NCBI GenBank assembly: GCA_002702965.1
Contig: PADE01000183.1
Coordinates: forward strand, 7,231-19,297
Reading direction: 5' to 3'
Origin: Planctomycetaceae bacterium
GTDB lineage: Bacteria > Planctomycetota > Planctomycetia > Pirellulales > Pirellulaceae
Length of the DNA stretch: 12,067 nucleotides
Below are positions 7,840 through 12,067 of this stretch, in pieces. Each line of letters starts with the position of its first letter. The stretch's first letter is position 1. The notes beneath the pieces are model-generated. The model was not told the origin of the DNA. It did no database searches and saw nothing but the letters and a program-made list of their open reading frames with translations. A program made the translations under genes and the position numbers.

Positions 7840-8268
7840 AAGCCCCTGCCCGTCGGGGGCTTTTGTCGTTTCTTGCGACTCGGTGCGTGCGCCTGCTGCG
7901 ATGCATTTTGCGCTACATGTGCGCTGGATTTTGCGCTGTCTGGGGTGGCGGGTCTCGCGGCCCGCTTAAAATCTTCGTCGGTAACCCGCAGATAATGCTT
8001 CAGCGCCACCTGCGGCGTATTGCCCAGCCACTTGGTGACCACGTGCAGCGGAAACTCGCGGGCCAGTTCGGTTGCGCGGCTGGGCGCGGAGGTTCTGGAA
8101 CGGCACGAGCCAAGAGGCGACACCCGCCCGCTTGAGGATCCGCTGAAATTGCGTCCGCAGGTTGCAGTTCTTCCAGCCCTCTTTAGAGAGTGCCGCATCG
8201 CGGTAGCCGCCTCCCACCACGTAGACGGCGCCGACAGGGGCCAGCTCGTAGGCTTCTTCCAGGATGGG
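7686..8268 (-). pseudogene. Tyrosine recombinase (integrase) C-terminal relic, truncated and frameshifted
   Basis: The minus strand first reads ILEEAYELAPVGAVYVVGG, GWKNCNLRTQFQRILKRAGV and FQNLRA, then shifts frame to SRATELAREFPLHVVTKWLG and NTPQVALKHYLRVTDEDFKR, ending at TAG 7686-7688. This is the catalytic half of a planctomycete-type phage integrase: the NLR arginine, the KWLGN block and the HYLRVTD tyrosine are all visible. Removing one base from the GGG at 8082-8084 joins the halves into FQNLRASRATELAREFPLHV with no other change. Nothing upstream of about 8268 resembles the N-terminal SAM-like domain or the first catalytic arginine block; RATLLPAV in a second frame just upstream may be more debris. 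The protein cannot be functional as assembled, even if the single-base shift is a sequencing error. The Lys/Pro-rich tail after position 7950 is poorly conserved. Confidence 0.8.
7732..7793 (+). other. tRNA 3'-end-like remnant, possible old attachment site
   Basis: GAATCCTGTCCCCGCCA (7777-7793) looks like the T-loop, T-stem and acceptor 3' strand of a tRNA, and GGTGGGG at 7732-7738 can pair with CCCCGCC at 7786-7792 over seven positions with one G-U pair. The span is only 62 bases, and the sequence before CCTGT does not form a T-stem (the usual GGTTCGAATCC appears as GCTGGAATCC, four bases short). No clear anticodon arm can be folded. It therefore cannot be a working tRNA. It lies within the integrase relic's tail; tyrosine recombinases often integrate at tRNA 3' ends. 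Chance similarity remains possible. Confidence 0.25.
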
Positions 8269-8629
8269 ACTGCCGGAAGGAGCGTAGCACGCCACCGATT
8301 AGTCCCGGGCACGTCCAGATTGGTATACTGCCAGGGTGCAGTCAGTGTCGTCCGCGTCGTGTTGGCTTGCCGGACTTTGATCGGCGGTTCCGGCCTCAAG
8401 AACACTGCCGGGTCGGATGACAACGCTCTTCATCACACTCATCCACAGGCGGTGATTCACGTTGTGGCGGCGCGCTGACGCCACACAGAACGCACCGAAG
8501 CGTGTTCACGATGACCATCACCCTGCCTGAAGATTCGTTATTGGCCCCGTGTGCGTTAACTTGTAGCGCAGGAATCGACGCGGACCATTGCGGCAAACAT
8601 GGTCAAGCCTCGGGCTCTCTCCTCAATTC
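8269..8629. other. Stretch without a convincing gene
   Basis: Frames here are short or have no recognisable composition. On the minus strand the left part could hold more integrase debris (RATLLPAV, just upstream of ILEEAYELAP but in another frame). A perfect seven-base-pair hairpin occurs at 8463-8485 (TGTGGCG and CGCCACA around a nine-base loop); it has no T-run on either strand. The plus-strand frame of the following beta-helix gene stays open back to ATG 8502, but that extension lacks signal-peptide character and is probably untranslated leader. A promoter for the beta-helix gene should lie here; I could not identify -35/-10 boxes with confidence. Confidence 0.5.
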
Positions 8630-8635
8630 AGGTGA
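8630..8635 (+). promoter_or_regulatory. Ribosome-binding site of the beta-helix gene
   Basis: AGGTGA lies four bases before ATG 8640. It favours 8640 over the upstream ATGs at 8502 and 8511, and the protein then begins directly with a classical signal peptide (Met-Leu-Lys-Arg, hydrophobic core, Ala-Ala-Ala). Confidence 0.65.
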
Positions 8636-8639
8636 CCTC

Positions 8640-10169
8640 ATGTTGAAACGAAACGTGGTGGCGGTGGTGTTCGTCATTCTGTTCGCTGGGGTGGCCGCAG
8701 CGGACAACAAGGTTAGCGGTCGGATCGACCAGGACTGTGTCTGGAGCGGTAGATTGACAGTCAGCGGAGACGTCACCGTCACTGCCGGGGCGACGCTGAC
8801 CGTCAAGCCTGGGACTCACATCGAATTCTCTGACGGTGTTCGGCTTTCTGTTCACGGCCGGCTTTTGGCAGAAGGAACAGAAGACCAGACGATTACCCTG
8901 ATCGCCCAAGGCGAACTCCGGCCGGGCGCCTGGCACGGCGTCGTGCTGTCGCCGCGCCCGAACGCCGACAGCGAGCCACCCCGGGGCTCACGTTTCTCCC
9001 ATTGCCGGATTCGAGGTGCCGTTCGCGCAATCTCGGTCACCGCTGAAGCTGCCTCACCCCAAAGCATTAAGGCGTGCCAAATCACACAGTGCCGGCTTGT
9101 TGGAATCCAAGTCAAGTCGGCGCGCGACGTCGTCGTTGATCGCTGCCACATCACCAAATGCGGCAGCGTCGAGCAGCGGCCCTCCGGCGCGATCGTCGTT
9201 GCCCACAGCCACCATTGCCGCCTTCTGGATAACGTCATCGAAAACTGTGCAGGGTATGGTGTACAGCTCGACCAGTCCTCCGACAATACCGTGCGCGGTA
9301 ACACGGTCAAGAGCATTGGCGGCCGTCACCGCAAACCAGACGGAATGGGTATCGCGTTGCACGAGGCGAACCGCAATCTCGTGCTCTCGAACAAAGTCAG
9401 TAGTATGAACTACATGTGCCTGTATGTGGGTGACAGTGCCGACAACCTGATTATCGACAACGAGCTGCGCAATTCTCCCGATGGCCTGGGCATGACGGGC
9501 CCAAAGGCGACCCGCAACATCATCCGCGACAATCGTATCTACGGATCGTGGTGGGGCCAGATATATTTCACGAATCGGGCGCACGACAACCTGGTTCAGG
9601 ATACGACTGTCACCGGGGGCGACGCCGGCATCACACAGTGGTACGCCGGGCCGAACACGTTTCAGGACTGCAATTTTCTCGGCTGCGGTCCGATCGCGTT
9701 CAAAGGCGGCGTCAAGGCAATCTTCCGCCGCTGTACGATTCGGCTTGGGCGAGGCAACGAGGATTTGTGGACCGAGTTCGAACCCGACTGCACGCTGATC
9801 GACTGCAACATTCGCAAGGACCACATCGGCTTCAGTAAGGGAACGACTGAGAAGTCTCAAATCACCTTCAAGCGGACTTTTACGGTGAGCGTCGTCAACG
9901 CAGACACCGGAAAACCGGTTGCGGGCGCCACGCTGACAGCCAATTCCGACGGCGACCAATCGTTAACCCAGTCAACCGACAAGAGGGGGCGCGCGCGACT
10001 TGAGCTGTTGGAAGGCGTTGTGCGCAAAGGCGACGGCTGGAAAGAAGCCGGGGACTACAGCCTATCCGTGAAAGCCAAGGGCTTCCGTCCGGCACAGCCG
10101 GTATCGATCAATCTGACCGGAGCAGTGACTTCGCTGCACATTTCGCTAACGCGCCTTTCGAACGAGTAG
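8640..10169 (+). CDS. Secreted parallel beta-helix (NosD/CASH-like) protein with C-terminal Ig-like domain
   Basis: A 509-residue protein from ATG 8640. Residues 1-21 are a signal peptide (LKRNVVAVVFVILFAGVAAA). Residues 30-80 have the opening strand pattern of right-handed beta-helix proteins (GDVTVTAGATLTVKPGTHIE). About residues 115-395 are successive helix coils with the NosD-type repeat of Asn/Asp turns: VVVDRCHITKCG, CRLLDNVIENCAGYGVQL, NTVRGNTVKSIG, NLIIDNELRNSPDGLGM, NIIRDNRIYGS, NLVQDTTVTGGDAGI. Residues 410-505 form a separate beta-sandwich resembling carboxypeptidase-regulatory or Ig-like domains (VNADTGKPVAGATLTANSDG, AGDYSLSVKAKGFRPAQPVS). Such helices are found in polysaccharide lyases, epimerases and surface proteins; no catalytic site can be named. 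It stands alone between the integrase relic and a gene-poor stretch, with no partner to suggest the substrate. Complete and in frame. Confidence 0.88.
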   Translation: MLKRNVVAVVFVILFAGVAAADNKVSGRIDQDCVWSGRLTVSGDVTVTAGATLTVKPGTHIEFSDGVRLSVHGRLLAEGTEDQTITLIAQGELRPGAWHGVVLSPRPNADSEPPRGSRFSHCRIRGAVRAISVTAEAASPQSIKACQITQCRLVGIQVKSARDVVVDRCHITKCGSVEQRPSGAIVVAHSHHCRLLDNVIENCAGYGVQLDQSSDNTVRGNTVKSIGGRHRKPDGMGIALHEANRNLVLSNKVSSMNYMCLYVGDSADNLIIDNELRNSPDGLGMTGPKATRNIIRDNRIYGSWWGQIYFTNRAHDNLVQDTTVTGGDAGITQWYAGPNTFQDCNFLGCGPIAFKGGVKAIFRRCTIRLGRGNEDLWTEFEPDCTLIDCNIRKDHIGFSKGTTEKSQITFKRTFTVSVVNADTGKPVAGATLTANSDGDQSLTQSTDKRGRARLELLEGVVRKGDGWKEAGDYSLSVKAKGFRPAQPVSINLTGAVTSLHISLTRLSNE

Positions 10170-10197
10170 ACGGCCACACACTGACAGATTGGCGTAA

Positions 10198-10225
10198 GGT
10201 TCTTTGGCGGAACACCAAAGCGACC
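10198..10225 (+). terminator. Hairpin downstream of the beta-helix gene
   Basis: CTTTGG (10202-10207) pairs with CCAAAG (10215-10220) around CGGAACA, and GGT (10198-10200) can pair with ACC (10223-10225) beyond a small internal loop. It begins 28 bases after the stop codon, where a transcript end would be expected. There is no U-run, so intrinsic termination is uncertain; it may only stabilise the 3' end. Confidence 0.3.
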
Positions 10226-10648
10226 TCCTGCGAATAATGTCGATCTGATTTGGGAGGTGCAAGCATCCAGAATCGCGATTCTCGCTGGCCGTCGGATGGG
10301 ACAAGTTCAATGTGTCATCATTCACGATTGCCTTCTTACCGGAAAATGGGTGGGAATCACCGCGCGGTACAAGCAAGTGATCGTGACTTGATGCGGTAGT
10401 TTTCAGGTGGCGGATGAGGTTGATTTTCTCAAGAAGTGATGAGACTGTGGCCTGAGATTCCGTGATTTGGCAGGGAGTCGCCATGGGTACGTGCCGGTAG
10501 CGTCGAGAGAAGGCGGTTCCGCTCTGCTGTTTCGCTACGGGGCGAGACGATGCATCGACAACGAAAATGATTTTCGGTTCTTCCACAACGCGGCGACGCA
10601 GGAACTCCAGTCAGCTAATTGGGTCACTGATGCGGACCCTGAAGAGCT
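10226..10648. other. Stretch without a convincing gene
   Basis: A minus-strand frame is open from 10586 to 10146 (146 codons; it begins MEEPKIIFVVDASSRPVAKQ), but it overlaps the 3' end of the beta-helix gene, contains no recognised motif and has an unstructured, low-hydrophobicity composition. A plus-strand frame of about 60 codons ends at 10391 (LIWEVQASRIAILAGRRMGQ), also unrecognised. Neither has a clear ribosome-binding site. The base composition is less GC-rich than that of the flanking genes. I see no tRNA, repeat array or terminal inverted repeats. Confidence 0.45.
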
Positions 10649-10710
10649 GTTGGACACAGACGCCACCAAGATAGAGGCTGGCGCGTCGGCGTGTGGCCGG
10701 CAACCGGACC
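10649..10710 (+). repeat. Dispersed repeat, copy 2
   Basis: The core 10658-10710 matches 7353-7405 at 49 of 53 positions; three of the four differences fall in the A-rich spacer and one in the GCGCG(T/G)C run. It lies 18 bases beyond the TAG of the minus-strand LRR gene (10729-10731), so on that strand it forms the 3' untranslated flank. Compared with copy 1, about 27 bases between repeat and stop codon are missing. The left half of the inverted repeat seen in copy 1 is absent (GGACAC instead of GGCGTCT). Confidence 0.85.
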
Positions 10711-10728
10711 CGCGGCAGGAGGGGCGGG

Positions 10729-11361
10729 CTACTTTTCGATCTTGCAGTCCGGCAACGCCTGCTTTAGTTCGGCGACGCCCGCGTCGGTGACCTGGGTGCG
10801 GTTAAGGTTGAGCGACTGCAGGTTGGTCACCCCCTTCAGATGCACCAGCCCCGCGCCGGTGACCTGGGTGTTTATCTCAAGGCTGGTCAGCCCTTTGAGA
10901 TGGACCAGCACCGCGTCGGTGATCTGGGTCTCGCTGAGATGGAGAGACTGCAGATTCGTCAGCCCCTCGAGGTGCACCAGGCCAGCGTCGGTGACGCCCG
11001 GATGGCGTCCGACGTTGGTAATTTCGCCCGCATTGTTCTTCGTGATACGGCCAAAGAAAGTCCTGATGAAATGGTCGTTCCACAGACCTGACACTCCTGT
11101 CCATCCGAAGAACACCAGCACGCCAAACAAGCCCGCGAAGTGGGGGCGTTGCAGTCTGGAGAGCCCGTTTTCAGCAGGTTCTTCAGTGATAGTTTGCGGC
11201 GTTTGTGAAGACTGGTCGTTGGCGTGATGCTCCGGTTGTTTGCGTGGGGCCAGGCGATAACCGGCCATGCCCATGACCAGCAGTGCGGCGAGTGGCTGTG
11301 TCAGTTGTCCACAGGTATTGCCCGCAAATGTCCACCAAATCTTGCAAGGGTACAGGGACAT
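10729..11361 (-). CDS. Membrane-anchored leucine-rich-repeat protein
   Basis: A 210-codon frame. Residues 19-37 (QLTQPLAALLVMGMAGYRL) and 75-94 (AGLFGVLVFFGWTGVSGLW) are hydrophobic and could span the membrane, separated by a polar linker. Residues 124-210 are short leucine-rich repeats: VTDAGLVHLEGLTNLQSLHL, then a shortened unit LVHLKGLTSLEINTQVTG, then LVHLKGVTNLQSLNL and TQVTDAGVAELKQALPDCKI. The family is abundant in Planctomycetota and is expected to bind proteins; no partner is known. The middle repeat is four residues (12 bases) shorter than its neighbours. The start is uncertain: ATG 11361 lacks a Shine-Dalgarno sequence, and ATG 11274 or 11268 would cut into the first hydrophobic segment. 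Only three repeats remain, fewer than in many relatives, so it may be a shrunken copy. It faces the beta-helix gene convergently. Confidence 0.7.
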   Translation of the reverse strand: MSLYPCKIWWTFAGNTCGQLTQPLAALLVMGMAGYRLAPRKQPEHHANDQSSQTPQTITEEPAENGLSRLQRPHFAGLFGVLVFFGWTGVSGLWNDHFIRTFFGRITKNNAGEITNVGRHPGVTDAGLVHLEGLTNLQSLHLSETQITDAVLVHLKGLTSLEINTQVTGAGLVHLKGVTNLQSLNLNRTQVTDAGVAELKQALPDCKIEK

Positions 11362-11646
11362 CGCGCGAGGAAGTCAGCCGATACATGGACATGCACCTTT
11401 TGGCATCACATACGATGTCCAATTTGCTTCTCCTGTTGCCACGATCATTGTCGTCAGCTGAGACGAGCTCTCGACAAGCTTGCGCAAGGTATGCCGCAAG
11501 CAGCTCGACAAATGCTTCGGGGCGACGTTTTGCATGGCCTTCCCAATCAACCCACGGATCGAATACGCCCTCCTTACACAAGGCGAGCCTAGCGACCTAG
11601 GTGATCGCAGCCAGCTTTCTGTCACGGCGGCAACTTGTCATTATGG
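11362..11646. other. Stretch without a convincing gene
   Basis: A minus-strand frame from TTG 11581 to 11183 (132 codons) reads VFDPWVDWEGHAKRRPEAF and VELLAAYLAQACRELVSADD in its first part, which has protein-like, amphipathic composition, but it overlaps the LRR gene from 11361 leftwards in a different frame and becomes low-complexity there. It may be a decayed gene upstream of the LRR gene, or chance. I recognise no family. Two loosely similar words, CTGTCAC (11619-11625) and TTGTCAT (11635-11641), precede the hairpin before the phosphatase gene. Confidence 0.4.
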
Positions 11647-11683
11647 AACACTTCGTCGCGGTTTGTGCGCGACAAAGTGTTTT
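11647..11683 (+). promoter_or_regulatory. Strong hairpin in the leader of the PhoD-type phosphatase gene
   Basis: AACACTTCGTCGCG (11647-11660) pairs with CGCGACAAAGTGTT (11668-11681) over 14 positions with a single C-A mismatch and a seven-base loop (GTTTGTG); GG before and TT after could add two G-U pairs. The 3' arm ends in TTTT (11680-11683). It sits 31 bases before ATG 11715 with no plus-strand gene upstream for about 1.4 kb, so it is either a leader attenuator or stabiliser, a terminator of an unseen transcript, or a protein-binding palindrome. The structure is certain; its role is inferred. Confidence 0.55.
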
Positions 11684-11702
11684 CTGACATTGCCTGCCGA
11701 TC

Positions 11703-11708
11703 GAAAGG
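11703..11708 (+). promoter_or_regulatory. Ribosome-binding site of the PhoD-type gene
   Basis: GAAAGG lies six bases before ATG 11715 and supports that start, which also gives a proper signal peptide. It is clear of the preceding hairpin by 19 bases. Confidence 0.6.
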
Positions 11709-11714
11709 CCATTC

Positions 11715-12067
11715 ATGCGATCATCACCCTCGATTCACGAGTTTTCTCGGTTCTGTGCATTCACACTCTTAGTATCGACAGCATTCTCGGTCGCACGGGC
11801 CGAGCGTGATCCGATCCGACTCACTCACGGTCCGATGCTGGGGAACCCGACGGCACATTCAATGTCCGTGTGGGGCCGCACGTCCGATCCTGGGAAGTTC
11901 CTCGTGAAGTATGGATCGACGGCGACCAACTTGAACCAAACCAGCGAACCGGCAACGACTCGAATTGGACACGACAACACCGGTGTTGCGCTGCTGAAGA
12001 ATCTCAAGTCGGATACTCGATATCACTATCAAGTCTGGGTCAACGGCCGGCCACATGGCTTGCCGGG
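11715..12067 (+). CDS. phoD: PhoD-type alkaline phosphatase, N-terminal part (3' end outside window)
   Basis: The frame is open from ATG 11715 to the window edge (117 codons plus two bases). Residues 1-29 are a signal peptide (SRFCAFTLLVSTAFSVARA at 11-29). Residues 33-117 match the fibronectin-like PhoD N-terminal domain: PIRLTHGPMLGNPTAHSMSV (33-52), WGRTSDPGKFLVKYG (53-67) and VALLKNLKSDTRYHYQVWVN (91-110). PhoD enzymes are secreted phosphodiesterases/alkaline phosphatases using Fe and Ca; the catalytic metallophosphatase domain would begin to the right of the window and cannot be checked. Many planctomycete relatives are annotated as alkaline phosphatase D without proof of activity. A good ribosome-binding site at 11703-11708 supports the start. 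The symbol is a family label, not proof of orthology. A related metallophosphoesterase with the same N-domain is the main alternative. Confidence 0.75.
   Translation, partial: MRSSPSIHEFSRFCAFTLLVSTAFSVARAERDPIRLTHGPMLGNPTAHSMSVWGRTSDPGKFLVKYGSTATNLNQTSEPATTRIGHDNTGVALLKNLKSDTRYHYQVWVNGRPHGLP

Noticed and set aside
8463..8485. Intrinsic terminator between the integrase relic and the beta-helix gene
   Set aside because: The hairpin is perfect but short, with no T-run on either strand and no gene ending beside it.
8502..8639. Upstream extension of the beta-helix gene to ATG 8502 or 8511
   Set aside because: It would place about 46 non-signal residues before a classical signal peptide, and the AGGTGA ribosome-binding site points to ATG 8640.

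Overview
The window looks like a piece of a Planctomycetota chromosome. It carries protein families that are typical of that phylum: DUF1501, a cytochrome-type DUF1587/1595/1592/1588/1585 protein, DUF1552, a formylglycine sulfatase, a tyrosine recombinase of the planctomycete 'NLRASR...HYL.VTD' type, and a leucine-rich-repeat (LRR) protein ending in 'ALPDCKIEK'. This assignment rests on family recognition by eye; no database search was possible.

Positions 1-7048 form a same-strand run of exported-protein genes. A DUF1501 gene (start cut off by the window edge) is followed by a large c-type-cytochrome DUF1592-type gene, a Tat-exported DUF1552 gene 12 bp behind it, and a secreted sulfatase. In Planctomycetota such sets are usually read as extracytoplasmic oxidation and desulfation machinery for complex organic matter such as sulfated polysaccharides, but the exact chemistry of the DUF families is not settled.

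Positions 7049-8639 are a decayed patch. On the minus strand it holds a frameshifted small membrane-protein ORF, a possible relic of an LRR gene 3' end next to a dispersed repeat, a 5'-truncated and frameshifted integrase C-terminus, and a possible tRNA 3'-end remnant inside the integrase tail. I read it as the scar of an old integrated element.

Positions 8640-10169 hold an intact secreted parallel beta-helix (NosD/CASH-like) protein with a C-terminal Ig-like carboxypeptidase-regulatory domain. Positions 10170-10728 have no convincing gene but contain the second copy of the dispersed repeat (49 of 53 bases identical to the first). This copy lies just past the 3' end of a minus-strand membrane-anchored LRR gene (10729-11361).

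After a further stretch without a clear gene, a strong hairpin precedes the start of a plus-strand PhoD-type alkaline phosphatase gene that runs off the right edge. I found no CRISPR array, complete RNA gene or intact insertion sequence. I also see no clearly new multi-gene system; the most unusual parts are the integrase/tRNA scar, the repeat tied to LRR-gene 3' ends, and the pre-phoD hairpin.
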